Assembly: GCA_016718875.1 (NCBI GenBank) | Contig: JADKBL010000024.1 | Location: 1 to 64,000, forward strand | Source of the DNA: Bacteroidota bacterium | GTDB taxonomy: Bacteria > Bacteroidota > Bacteroidia > Bacteroidales > VadinHA17 | Direction of reading: 5' to 3' | DNA length: 64,000 nucleotides | In this document: one piece after another, positions 1 to 9,041 of the stretch | Layout of the letters: each line of letters begins with the position of its first letter | Position numbering within the stretch: position 1 is the stretch's first letter | The notes under the pieces: generated by a model | The model's database searches: none | Seen by the model: the letters and a program-made list of their open reading frames with translations, nothing else | Told to the model about the DNA's origin: nothing | Position numbers and translations under genes: made by a program

Positions 1-150
1 GAAAAGGATCTGACTCATCATCTCCGATTTATGTGTTGGCCCTGACCGGAGGGGTATAAAAACATTCTCACAGATATATCTTTCCATCATTCAATTATTT
101 GTTCAAAATTAGCAATTATTGGTTATTCTGTTCATGAAAGTCTCAGTGGA

Positions 151-239
151 ACTCTGTGTTTTCTCTGTGTAACTCTGTGTAAGTTCTTTTTATGTTTCAC
201 AGAGGGCCACAGAGAAGGCACAGAGGATCACAGAGAAGG
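151..239. repeat. ACAGAG/CTCTGT inverted repeat in the gene-free left end
   Basis: The first 308 bases hold no credible gene. Within them a left arm made of CTCTGTGT units (about 152-180) faces a right arm made of CACAGAG units (about 199-237), so the transcript could fold into a long imperfect hairpin. The same word family recurs near 16806-16860, 59230-59276 and 61412-61529, always at gene ends. It is a dispersed intergenic repeat of unknown role; it may act as a terminator or be a relic of a small mobile palindrome. Confidence 0.7.
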
Positions 240-308
240 AATCGAAAAAATACCTAATTTTACAGCAACAATTTACTGCCGGGAGAACTGGCAATTTTAT
301 AAACCTGA

Positions 309-1566
309 ATGGTCAATAAGCCGGCTAAAAAAGGCCTTGTCAATTTACTGCTGTTTTTTATCAGCATTATTATTGTTGTTGCAGCAGGTGTACATGGGTC
401 GGAGATGAATTGGATTTACCTCGCAGGTGATACAATAGTTACATCAGCATGCTTCCTGCTTCTTTATCTGTTCCTTCTGCATTTCAGGAAAGAAATTCTG
501 GATGTCTCAAGAAAGATTCTTTTTATCCTGAGTGTTATATTGGTTTTTGTTACACTTACCCGATTAGTTGTTTCACCTGTATTGGAGAGAGCTGTTTATC
601 TGATACCTTTTGCTCTTATTCCTATTATTATAAGAACTTTTTATGATGCCAGGCTTGCTCTGTTCATTTTGCTGATCACACTCATGCTTTCGGGCTTTAT
701 GTTGTATGAACCATTTGATTTTGTTTTTATTAATCTTATTGCCGGCATCGTTGCCATTTTATCTCTTTCTGATATTAACAGAAAATATAAGCTTGTTTTT
801 TCCTCTCTTGTTGTAACTCTGACCTACATAATTATTTATCTTGCAATTGTAATCCGGCAAAATGGATTTTTGACGGTTTCTGATCTATGGGGATTGAAAT
901 GGTTTATCGGAAACGGATTATTGATATTGTCAGGTTACCCAATTATTTCAGTTTTCGAGAAAAGGTTCTATTTTCTTTCGGATACAACAATGCTTGAGCT
1001 TTCCGATTCAAATGCACCACTTCTGCGGCGTCTTTCGGATGAGGCTCCCGGGTCATATCAGCATTCATTGCAGGTAGCCAACCTGGCGGAAGCCGCCTCA
1101 AGAGCTATTGAGCCAATGTACTGCTGGCACGGACAGGTTCACTTTATCACGATATCGGAAAAATTGCAAATCCTCGTTACTATATAGAGAATCAGGCTTT
1201 TGATGATAGTCCCCATCTTGATCTGGAACCAGTTGTGAGTTCACGATATATTATCAATCATGTTGATGAGGGTGTTAAACTGGCGCAGGAATATAAGTTA
1301 CCGGTTCAGATAATAGACTTTATAAGAACACATCACGGGACTACGAAGGCATATTATTTCTATAAGAAGTTTCTTGAAAAGGAGAAGAACGGATCAGGTA
1401 ATGCAGGGAGTCAATAGGTGAGCTTGTTAAGAGGACAATATTATTTCAGGAACATGAAGACCAGTTTTCTGACTCACCACTTACATTCAGAGATATAACG
1501 GAAATTAAGGCTGTATTTAAGAAGAGACTTTTAAATATGTATCACTCCCGTATTGTCTATCCCTGA
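309..1566 (+). pseudogene. PgpH/YqfF-like 7TM-HD phosphohydrolase, broken and internally deleted
   Basis: The best match is the 7TM receptor/HD-domain family (PgpH), which hydrolyses cyclic di-AMP. Visible parts in order are a basic N-terminus with one membrane helix, a run of about six further helices (residues 40-210), the segment SDEAPGSYQHSLQVANLAEA, the HD motif YHDIGKI at about 1150-1170, and a C-terminal end reading LTFRDITEIKAVFKKRL. These lie in three frames. One base appears lost at about 1110; restoring it joins AIGANVLLARTGSLYHDIGK. The extracellular HDED domain expected after the first helix is absent (join near 390-405). About 60-80 codons expected between the HD motif and the tail are missing near 1415, where a second frame change occurs. 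The intact family is about 680 residues. It is either a true pseudogene or a badly assembled copy. The family call is firm; the state of the gene is uncertain. Confidence 0.75.
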
Positions 1567-1583
1567 GCACTGAACCCTGAACC

Positions 1584-2220
1584 TTACCTCATATCAACAA
1601 CCTCAACTCCCTTATACTTTTCTGGTTTGAATGAAAGTATCCTGATCGGGCTTGAATTTAAGATTGTATTCAGTAACTAGTACAGTAAGAACCACTCCGT
1701 CATTTCTCTTATATTCAAGACTTTTCAGATCAGTTGCAGCTTTCCCAATGCTAAGTCTTACCCTTATTATTTCACTTTTTATGTCTTCGGGGTACAAATC
1801 AATTATCGACATGGCGGCATTATCATCGATCAGCCTTATTTTGTATCCCTTTTTATACATTGTGAAAATTCCTGAAGGCTTGTTCTGAAAGGAATTGTCC
1901 TTTTTGTCAGGTTTGGTAATTGTAACCTCTTTCTCAGCAGGAAGGTAGCTCCAGGAGACATCACCATTAAACCATACGATATTATCCGGTAAATCCAGTT
2001 TGTATTTATCCTTGCTGATAATGACTGACCCGTTAAGAGTATCTTTTGAATTCTCAGCCAGATCGTCATTAGCCAGTTTAAATTTCATTGATATCGACGG
2101 TGCTGAAAGAGCACCGGACGAAAATTTGTCAAGTATTTTTACGGCTGACTGATCAGTCTGTCCTGATGCATCTGAAATCCAGGCAATGCTTAGTGAAAGA
2201 AGAAATATTCTGATTTTCAT
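1584..2220 (-). CDS. lolA: LolA-like periplasmic lipoprotein carrier (C-terminal frameshift)
   Basis: LolA ferries lipoproteins from the inner to the outer membrane through the periplasm. The product starts with a signal peptide ending near SDASGQ and has the single beta-half-barrel fold pattern of LolA, including WFNGDVSWSYLPAEKEVTI and a C-terminal strand region. The open frame stops at 1612, but the next frame continues with FKPEKYKGVEVVDMR and stops at 1584, which is the expected LolA end. So the frame has slipped near 1626-1634 (one base gained or two lost). The start lies 8 bases after the ftsK stop, so the two genes form one minus-strand operon, a common order in Bacteroidota. About 211 residues when repaired. 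Confidence 0.85.
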
Positions 2221-2228
2221 TATTCCTT

Positions 2229-4698
2229 TTATTCAAGGCTCTTCAAAATCTGTTCCAAAGCTATAAAATCAGAACAAAGAACGTCGCGGGCTTTGCTTCC
2301 TTCAAATGGACCTACAATTCCGGCAGCCTCAAGCTGATCAATAATCCGACCGGCCCTGTTATAACCGATTGACAGTTTTCTCTGAATTAGGGATGTAGAA
2401 CCCTGCTGATGCTGCACAACAAGTTTTGCGGCCTCTTCAAACATTGAATCTTTCTTTTTCAGATCTACTTCGATGGCTCCGGATTCACTGTCATCAACAT
2501 ATTCAGGAAGATGCATGGCGTCGGAATAACCTTTCTGTGAACCAATAAAATCAGTAAGTTCCTCAATTTCCGGTGTGTCGATAAATGCACACTGAACCCT
2601 TACAGGTTCATTCCCTGATGAAATAAGCAAATCGCCCCGCCCTACCAGTCTGTCGGCTCCTGATGCATCAAGAATTGTCCGGGAGTCGACTGATGAGAAT
2701 ACTCTGAATGCTATACGTGTGGGGAAGTTCGCCTTTATAAATCCTGTAATAATATTTGCAGAAGGCCTCTGTGTTGAAATAATCAGGTGGATCCCAATAG
2801 CCCATGCAAGCTGGGCAAGCCTTCCTATCGGGCCTTCAATTTTCGTCCTGCCGTCATGATAAGATCAGCAAACTCATCAATTATCAGAACTATATAAGGT
2901 AGGTATTTATGTCCTTTTTCAGGATTCAGTTTTCTGGAGATGAACTTCTCATTATACTCCTTGATATTCCTCGACTGGGCTGCCTTAAGAAGTTCAAGTC
3001 TGTTGTCCATTTCGATGCAGAGAGAGTTCAGTGTGTTAATAACTTTCTGTGTATCAGTTATTATAGCATCTTCTTCACCCGGGAGCTTGGCAAGAAAATG
3101 TCTCTCGATTTTTGAATAGAGTGGAAGTTCAACCCTCTTTGGATCAATAAGAACAAATTTCAGTTCTGCAGGATGTTTCTTATATAGTATAGAAGTAATT
3201 ATTGCATTGATTCCGACCGATTTTCCCTGTCCTGTTGCACCTGCCACAAGAAGGTGAGGCATTTTGTCAGGTCAACTATAAATGGTTCATTTGTGATTGT
3301 ACGTCCTATTGCAATAGCTATATCGAATTTTGTCTCCTGGAATGCCTTTGATGTTATCAGCGAACGCATCGAGACCATCTCGGGCTTTTTGTTCGGAACT
3401 TCTATACCAACTGTTCCTCTTCCCGGGATTGGAGCTATGATCCTAATCCCAAGGGCAGAAAGGTTTAATGCGATATCATCTTCAAGCGACTTGATGCGGG
3501 CTATCTTAACACCTCTTTCCGGTACTATCTCATAAAGAGTAACTGTAGGGCCTACAGTAGCGGAGATACTCCTGATATTTATTTTGTGATCACCGAGGGT
3601 CTTAATTATATTTTCCTTGTTTTCAAATACTTCACTGTTGTCGAATGCTGTTTCCGATTTGTGTTCTTTCAGTATGGAGACAGGAGGGAACTTATACCTG
3701 GAGAGATCGAGTCTGGGATCGTAATTCTCCATAATCTTTTCTACTTCCTTTTCTGAGAGTATGTCGTCTGCCTCTGGTCTTAAGATATTTATCGGGACTT
3801 CCTCTTTTTCGGGAATCTCCGGAACTTCATTATCAAGGTCGTGGATGATTGGTCCTTTGGCAATAGTCTCAATTTCTGTCTCCTCAGGTTCAATAAACTC
3901 ATCTTCCTTTTCCTCATTCAGATTTCTGACAATAAATTCAATCGGTTCCTCTTCTTCTTTCTGAGCAGATTTAAGGTTTTCTTCCTCAGATTCAGAAGAA
4001 ATTGTCTCTTCATCCGAAGTTTCAGCAACAGCCTCACTTTCGGTAACAGGTTCTTTTGGTTTCCGTTTAAAAAGATTCAATAAAGGCTTGATGAGAAGTG
4101 CAAAAGATTCAGGCTTTACATTTAGAGCAAAAATCAGGTAGGCAATTGTTATTGCCAGAACCAGTACACCGGTGCCAGGAGGGCCCATAAATGATTTGAG
4201 CCATTCAGTAATGAAATAACCCTGGGCTCCACCCGGTCCGCTCTTCAGGTATCCATTTGCCTCTCCGAAAATATAACTCAGGATCAGTGAGAGAATTATT
4301 GTTGCAAAGGTGAATTTACCTGTCAGACCCAGTGGGCGAATTTTGGGAAACTTAAGAAGGTACAAGCCTAATGTCCCAAATATCAGAGGAATAAAAAAAG
4401 CTCCGTATCCGAAACCATAAGCAACTATATATCGTGCAAAGAACTGTCCGCTTTTGCCTGACCAGTTTTTTACCTTAATTTCAGCGCCTGATACAACTTC
4501 GGCATTAGCAAGGCTGTCGTCGAATTTCCAGTAAAAAAGATATGAAACACATGCAAGAAGAAGGTAAAGGGCAAAGCCGGTAATAACAATACCGGTAATG
4601 AATTTGATCCGTTCATCAGAAAAGAAGGATTTGGAGTTTTCAGAACCTTTTGATGATTTTGTATTTTTCTTTGCTGACTCTTCCTTCTCTTTGGTCAT
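2229..4698 (-). CDS. ftsK: FtsK/SpoIIIE DNA translocase (two frameshifts)
   Basis: FtsK pumps chromosome ends through the closing septum and activates dimer resolution. The product (about 823 residues after repair) has an N-terminal four-helix membrane domain (residues 30-200), an acidic Glu-rich linker (220-310), the alpha/beta motor with Walker A GATGQGKSVG and Walker B IVLIIDEFADL, and the C-terminal winged-helix gamma domain (MFEEAAKLVVQHQQGSTSLI). Two single-base losses split it. One is in the T-run at 3262-3265 (A-run on the coding strand, joining DLTK to MPHLLVAG); the other is in the T-run at 2840-2843 (joining MTAGRK to IEGPIGRLAQLAW). The gene is normally essential, so sequence error is more likely than real loss. 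It is followed by lolA. Confidence 0.95.
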
Positions 4699-4745
4699 TG
4701 CTGAAATTGAATTTTATCCTGAGCATTCTCTAAAAAAATGCAATC

Positions 4746-4772
4746 CAAAGGTAATAATTTTAGACCTTCAAA
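4746..4772 (-). promoter_or_regulatory. Candidate Bacteroidota-type promoter for ftsK-lolA
   Basis: On the minus strand TACCTTTG (4746-4753) fits the TAnnTTTG -7 box, and a TTTG lies 15 bases upstream (4769-4772). The spacing is a little shorter than usual. It sits about 50 bases before the ftsK start codon. Confidence 0.4.
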
Positions 4773-4843
4773 ATATCTGTAAGTATGAAATTGTTTTTAA
4801 GATATAGTGTCCATTGCGTCAGTAGCCTGATGCTCACTGCCAG

Positions 4844-5530
4844 TTAGAGGCTGGTCATTTTTATGATGAATTTGTTTATTTCCTCCCTTGATACCCTTTT
4901 AAAATCAGCTCTTCTGGTAAATGTATCATCACTAATATCCTTGTTGTAAACATTTTCCACACTAAAATGAACTTCTGTAGTGCCAAGGTAGAAGAAGAAA
5001 TCCATCAGGACACCATCTATTTCTTTAAAGGGAGTAGCTATATTTGAATTTTTTACATCGATTTCATTTGTGTACCAGATAGTCATAACCTTGCTGCGGT
5101 CAGACGGAAATGTAACTTCTGCATTCTTGCAGTTAAATCCGCTTATCTGAGTGGTTTTTGATGTTTTCTTTAATTCCATTCCTTCCATCCCTTCAAATCC
5201 CGGAAATAATTCACCTTCAGCTGCAGCATAATAATACTTGATTGTAAAAAGGCTGAAATAGGTATCAAAAATACCCTCCTCCGGATTTGTAAGATTAATT
5301 ATACCTGAATTTCCAAATGCGGAAACCATTTCAAAAAGAAGTTTATCCTTTTTAAAATATACTATCAGGTTTTTAGGAAGTACCTCTTTTGGAACACTTC
5401 CCATTGATCCGCTGTATTCAATATTGTAGTGAATTTCCCCCTGGTTGATGTTTTTGCCGCCCCGTTCTTTGCAGGAAGAGCTCAAAATAAGCAGGGAAAT
5501 AAATATAATGGAAAATAAACCGGATCTCAC
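4844..5530 (-). CDS. Predicted lipoprotein of unknown function (DUF4412/GLPGLI-like)
   Basis: A 228-residue product with a signal peptide and a clear lipobox, LILSSSC, so it should be lipid-anchored, probably at the outer membrane. The mature part is rich in beta strands: GEIHYNIEYSG near the start, KNLIVYFKKDKLLFEM, a TTQISGFNCKNAEVTF segment and IWYTNEID. This layout (start strand, protein-stability strand, 'G..CKKA' segment, then a W/YT segment) resembles DUF4412 or GLPGLI-type secreted proteins of Bacteroidota. No catalytic residues are recognisable. It stands alone between divergent ftsK and arcC. Function unknown; the family suggestion is tentative. Confidence 0.7.
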   Translation of the reverse strand: MRSGLFSIIFISLLILSSSCKERGGKNINQGEIHYNIEYSGSMGSVPKEVLPKNLIVYFKKDKLLFEMVSAFGNSGIINLTNPEEGIFDTYFSLFTIKYYYAAAEGELFPGFEGMEGMELKKTSKTTQISGFNCKNAEVTFPSDRSKVMTIWYTNEIDVKNSNIATPFKEIDGVLMDFFFYLGTTEVHFSVENVYNKDISDDTFTRRADFKRVSREEINKFIIKMTSL

Positions 5531-5693
5531 TTACTCGTTTTTATAATGAATTATGTAAAAGTAGCATTTTTTTTTAATTTCAGTTTATGTAAGTGATAAT
5601 TATAAAACCCGTAATGTAGAAATATGTTTTTTAACATAGTTATTCTATTGAGTTTTTAGTCACTTATGATCGTTTCTTTACCTTTCTATTTGA

Positions 5694-5701
5694 TAGTTTT
5701 G
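5694..5701 (+). promoter_or_regulatory. Candidate -7 box for arcC
   Basis: TAGTTTTG matches TAnnTTTG and ends 17 bases before the arcC start codon. No exact TTTG is present at the usual -33 distance; GTTTC near 5672 is the closest. Confidence 0.4.
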
Positions 5702-5718
5702 CCATATAATTCTGATGT

Positions 5719-6687
5719 ATGAAAAAGAAACTTGCAGTTGTTGCACTGGGCGGGAATGCTTTACTGAGAGGAGATCAGGCCGGGACTATTGATGAGCAGG
5801 AGACGAACACCACAGAGACTCTTGAGAATCTGGTTTTTCTCATAAATGAAGGATACGATCTTGTTATCACACATGGGAATGGCCCCCAGGTTGGAAACAT
5901 CCTTATGCGAAATGATGCAGGAGAGCAGATGTATTCAATAGCTCAGATGCCGCTTGACATTTGTGTTGCAGATTCCCAGGGAGGGATAGGCTACATGATT
6001 GAAAGAATGCTCAGAAATGTTCTGAATAAGCATGGAATTAAAAAGAATGTTATTTGCATTGTAACCCAGGTACTTGTTGATGTCAATGATCCTGCATTCA
6101 GTGATCCGCAAAAGAGAGTAGGTAAAATGTATACCAGGGAAGAAGCAGATGTTCTTAATAAAAGTAAGGGTTGGTTATTCAAAGAAGAGGTAAAAACAAA
6201 AGACGGATTCCGGCGTGTTGTTCCTTCACCGGTACCAAAGGGTATTATGAATGATTCAATAATCAAAGAGCTTTCACTTAATGGAAATATTGTTATTGCT
6301 GCAGGAGGTGGCGGAGTACCTGTATACATTGATGAGAAAAATGATGTAAGACCAGCAGAAGCTGTTATTGACAAGGATCTCGCATCATCGCTTCTGGCTT
6401 CACAAATAGGTGCTGATGAATTTTATATTCTGACTGATGTGCCATATATTTATATAAACTACAATAAACCGAATCAGGAGGTTAAAGAGTTTCTCAACTA
6501 TGCAGATACCCTTAAGTATCTGCAGGAGGGACAATTTGCGAAAGGAAGTATGGCTCCAAAGATAGAAGCCTGTCTGAACTTTATCAGGAATGGAGGAAGG
6601 ATGAGCATTATTACTGAAGCGTTTAAACTTGCTGATACAAAGTTCGGATCAAAGATCACTATGGAATATGAGGATGACCGAAGATAG
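5719..6687 (+). CDS. arcC: Carbamate kinase
   Basis: Carbamate kinase makes ATP from carbamoyl phosphate and ADP in arginine, citrulline or agmatine breakdown. The 322-residue product, close to the usual 310, carries the amino-acid-kinase start AVVALGGNALL, the THGNGPQVGNIL loop, and the nucleotide-binding AAGGGGVPVYID stretch followed by a VIDKDLASSLLA segment typical of ArcC. It is followed after about 160 bases by an ornithine carbamoyltransferase in the same direction, which supplies its substrate when run in the catabolic direction. No arginine deiminase is seen in the window. The frame is clean and the call is firm. Confidence 0.95.
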   Translation: MKKKLAVVALGGNALLRGDQAGTIDEQETNTTETLENLVFLINEGYDLVITHGNGPQVGNILMRNDAGEQMYSIAQMPLDICVADSQGGIGYMIERMLRNVLNKHGIKKNVICIVTQVLVDVNDPAFSDPQKRVGKMYTREEADVLNKSKGWLFKEEVKTKDGFRRVVPSPVPKGIMNDSIIKELSLNGNIVIAAGGGGVPVYIDEKNDVRPAEAVIDKDLASSLLASQIGADEFYILTDVPYIYINYNKPNQEVKEFLNYADTLKYLQEGQFAKGSMAPKIEACLNFIRNGGRMSIITEAFKLADTKFGSKITMEYEDDRR

Positions 6688-6693
6688 TATTTA

Positions 6694-6770
6694 GGCTCCC
6701 CTCCCTGGAGGGGTTGGGGGTGGGTTTTTTAAAGTATTACCCACCCCTGGCCCCTCCCAGGAGGGGAACC
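6694..6770. repeat. C/G-rich inverted repeat between arcC and the OTC gene
   Basis: Two arms of about 31 bases (6694-6724 and 6740-6770), each containing a smaller palindrome of the form CCCCTCCC..GGAGGGG followed by GGGGTGGG, are imperfect inverted copies of each other around a T-rich loop. The right-arm sequence recurs almost exactly at 27822-27851, and weaker relatives lie at 7912-7950 and 48391-48428. The T-run in the loop and the stem suggest that it could end transcription. It is a dispersed intergenic repeat. Confidence 0.75.
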
Positions 6771-6850
6771 ATTTAATTAACATTCCGCGTATTTCGGAAT
6801 TATTTTCTACTTTTACTCCCTGATTATTAATTTCAAATTTTCGATTTGCC

Positions 6851-7852
6851 ATGCCATACAATTTACGTAACAGAAATTTTCTTAAGCTTCTTGATTTTAC
6901 ACCTGAAGAGATAAAATTTCTTCTGGATCTTTCATTTGAACTAAAGAAAGCAAAATACAGTGGTACAGAACAGCCAAAGCTGAAAGGAAAGAATATTGCA
7001 CTCATATTTGAGAAGGCTTCAACCAGGACAAGATGCGCATTTGAAGTTGCGGCAATTGATCAGGGAGCTCATGTAACATATTTAGGCCCCAGTGGTTCAC
7101 AGATCGGACAAAAGGAATCAATGAAAGATACTGCAAGAGTGCTTGGTCGTATGTATGATGGCATTGAGTACCGTGGATACGGACAGGATATTGTTGAAGA
7201 ACTGGCAAAATATGCGGGAGTTCCTGTATGGAACGGACTTACAGATGAATTTCATCCTACCCAGATACTCGCTGATTTCATGACCATGCTTGAACATTCA
7301 GATAAGCCGTTAAACAAAATATCATTCTGTTACCTGGGTGATGCACGCAACAATATGGGTAATTCGCTTATGGTGGGAGCTTCAAAGATGGGAATGGATT
7401 TCAGAGCAGCAGCTCCCAAAAAATGCCAGCCCGCCGATGATCTTGTTAAGAAATGCAGGGAAATTGCCAAAACAACCGGTGCAAAAATTACAATTACCGA
7501 AAATGTTGATGAGGCTGTTAAGGGAGTCGATTTTCTTTATACTGATGTTTGGGTATCAATGGGTGAACCTGCATCCGTTTGGGAAGAAAGAATCAAGCTC
7601 TTAAGACCTTACCAGATCAATATGGATGTGGTTAAAAAGACCGGCAATCCCAAAGTTAAATTTCTTCATTGCCTTCCTGCTTTTCATAATCGCGATACTA
7701 AAGTAGGAGAGGAGATATTTCAGAAATACGGACTTGATGGTATGGAAGTTACCGAGGATGTATTTGAATCAGAACGCTCGATTGTTTTTGATGAAGCTGA
7801 AAACCGCCTGCATACAATAAAAGCAATTATGGTTGCAACACTTGGAAGGTAG
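6851..7852 (+). CDS. Ornithine carbamoyltransferase
   Basis: The enzyme joins carbamoyl phosphate and ornithine to give citrulline, or runs backwards in catabolism. The 333-residue product has the carbamoyl-phosphate motif STRTR, the HPTQ motif (EFHPTQILADF), the ornithine loop with DVWVSMGEP, and the catalytic HCLPAFH motif. Length and the clear pairing with carbamate kinase upstream favour the catabolic ArcB-type role (citrulline phosphorolysis), but the biosynthetic ArgF role cannot be excluded without phylogeny, because no other arginine genes are near. A G/C-rich inverted repeat separates it from arcC and another palindrome follows it. Confidence 0.93.
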   Translation: MPYNLRNRNFLKLLDFTPEEIKFLLDLSFELKKAKYSGTEQPKLKGKNIALIFEKASTRTRCAFEVAAIDQGAHVTYLGPSGSQIGQKESMKDTARVLGRMYDGIEYRGYGQDIVEELAKYAGVPVWNGLTDEFHPTQILADFMTMLEHSDKPLNKISFCYLGDARNNMGNSLMVGASKMGMDFRAAAPKKCQPADDLVKKCREIAKTTGAKITITENVDEAVKGVDFLYTDVWVSMGEPASVWEERIKLLRPYQINMDVVKKTGNPKVKFLHCLPAFHNRDTKVGEEIFQKYGLDGMEVTEDVFESERSIVFDEAENRLHTIKAIMVATLGR

Positions 7853-7911
7853 ATAGCCTTAAAACCTCGCGGCACACTCAAGGACAAAGACCATAGGCTC
7901 CTTTAATTCTT

Positions 7912-7950
7912 TACCCCTTCTCCCCCGGGAGAAGGGGCAGGGGGATGAGG
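7912..7950. repeat. Palindrome between convergent genes, terminator-like
   Basis: CCCCTTCTCCC and GGGAGAAGGGG (7913-7936) form a near-perfect hairpin, followed by a G-rich tail. It lies between the OTC gene and the convergent DUF456 gene, where it could serve as a two-way terminator. It looks related to the C/G-rich repeats at 6694 and 27822. Confidence 0.6.
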
Positions 7951-7958
7951 TAATCGAA

Positions 7959-8438
7959 TTAGGCGATCCACTCCTTAATAAAATAGAAAGTCATTATTAA
8001 AGAAGCTGCAAGCTTTAACCCGATACCTGTCAGGAATCCGAGGAGACTGCCGAAGCCTGCCTTCAGTGCGTAGTTTATATTGTCCTTAAAAATCAGCTCT
8101 CCCACGAAGGCACCCAGAAATGGTCCTATTATCAATCCGAGAGGGCCCAGAAATAATCCTGTTACAAGCCCTATAGTTGCTCCTCGGATACCATATTTGG
8201 ATCCCCCGAATTTCTTAGTGCCCCATACTGGTACAATATAATCAAGTATAGTTACGAATAAAGCTATTCCGCCCATTGTGATAAGGGCAATATTTGTAAA
8301 ATGTCCAAACTTAGTAAGGTGAAGGAAGATAATACCAAGGAAACTGAAAGGCGGCCCGGGAAGAACAGGTACCAGACAGCCTATTATACCCAGTATCATC
8401 AGGAGAATACCCGCTATAAGGAGTATATAATCTGTCAT
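7959..8438 (-). CDS. DUF456 family membrane protein
   Basis: A 159-residue, very hydrophobic protein with four or five membrane helices and the small-residue pattern of DUF456: IGCLVPVLPGPPFSFLG near the N-terminus, then DYIVPVWGTKKFGGSKYG in the middle loop, then GLFLGPLGLIIGPFLGAF. The PVLPGPP and GTKKFGGSKxG segments are the family's best landmarks. The biochemical role is not known. It lies 37 bases downstream of the DUF3276 gene on the same strand and is probably cotranscribed with it. Confidence 0.85.
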   Translation of the reverse strand: MTDYILLIAGILLMILGIIGCLVPVLPGPPFSFLGIIFLHLTKFGHFTNIALITMGGIALFVTILDYIVPVWGTKKFGGSKYGIRGATIGLVTGLFLGPLGLIIGPFLGAFVGELIFKDNINYALKAGFGSLLGFLTGIGLKLAASLIMTFYFIKEWIA

Positions 8439-8475
8439 CAGGAATTATCTAAAAAATGGTTGAGAAAATGATACC

Positions 8476-8877
8476 CTATTTTTCTCCTAGGTCATCAAAT
8501 TCGATACTGGTGTACTCTACAGCTGCTAGTATATTTTTGTCAAAACTGACTGCAGCATTTTCAGATTGTTTAGCAACTTCAGTAACATTACTCTCATCGC
8601 CTATATATTCAACGGCATCTCTGAGACCATCAGCAAACTTCTCAAAATCTTCCTTATAGAGAAAGATTTTATGCTTCTCATAGAAAACTTTGCCTTCCTT
8701 GCCCAACCTCTTTTTACTCTCGGTAATTGTAAGATAATAATCATCTTGCCGGGTTGTTTTTACATCAAAGAAATAGGTTCTTTTCCCTGCACGCACAATC
8801 TTGGTAAAGATCTCTTCTCTTGTTCCCCTTTCATCATGACCGTCGATTGCTTCCTTAATTGCTTGGTCGTCTTCCAT
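8476..8877 (-). CDS. DUF3276 / PUR-like nucleic-acid-binding protein
   Basis: A 133-residue cytoplasmic protein of the DUF3276 family, which carries the PUR-alpha fold and is found chiefly in Bacteroidota. Visible landmarks are EEIFTKIVRAGKRTYFFDVK at residues 20-40, the following DDYYLTITESKKR strand, and KHKIFLYKEDFEKFADGL. In structure-known relatives these make a beta-beta-beta-beta-alpha unit that binds single-stranded nucleic acid. An acidic tail ends the protein (EFDDLGEK). A good promoter stands upstream and a DUF456 gene follows. The physiological role is unknown. Confidence 0.85.
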   Translation of the reverse strand: MEDDQAIKEAIDGHDERGTREEIFTKIVRAGKRTYFFDVKTTRQDDYYLTITESKKRLGKEGKVFYEKHKIFLYKEDFEKFADGLRDAVEYIGDESNVTEVAKQSENAAVSFDKNILAAVEYTSIEFDDLGEK

Positions 8878-8916
8878 TTCAAAGTCAGTTATTTATAAGG
8901 TTTTCTTTCATAATGT

Positions 8917-8946
8917 CAAATGTAACAAATATTTTTTCAAATCAAA
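8917..8946 (-). promoter_or_regulatory. Candidate promoter for the DUF3276 gene
   Basis: On the minus strand TACATTTG (8917-8924) matches TAnnTTTG, and TTTG (8943-8946) lies 18 bases upstream, the spacing expected for the primary sigma factor of Bacteroidota. Confidence 0.5.
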
Positions 8947-8986
8947 ATGTAGCCGTAGTTTTGTCTTAAATATATGGCATCCTGTA

Positions 8987-9015
8987 TTGAAGGTATGGGA
9001 AAAAGATTATTTTTG
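8987..9015 (+). promoter_or_regulatory. Candidate promoter for the nusB operon
   Basis: TATTTTTG (9008-9015) fits the -7 box, with a TTG (8987-8989) 18 bases upstream. The start codon of nusB follows 26 bases later. The two promoters for DUF3276 and nusB are divergent within 163 bases. Confidence 0.45.
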
Positions 9016-9041
9016 CAGCGGAAAATTGAGGTTCTTTATAA

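Noticed and set aside
151..239. tRNA or structured RNA at the left end
   Set aside because: The stem is built from repeated ACAGAG words and has no cloverleaf, anticodon arm or TTC loop. The same words occur at other gene ends.
6851..7852. Aspartate or N-acetylornithine carbamoyltransferase
   Set aside because: The HCLPAFH and DVWVSMGEP motifs are those of ornithine carbamoyltransferase; the N-acetyl form has different loop residues.
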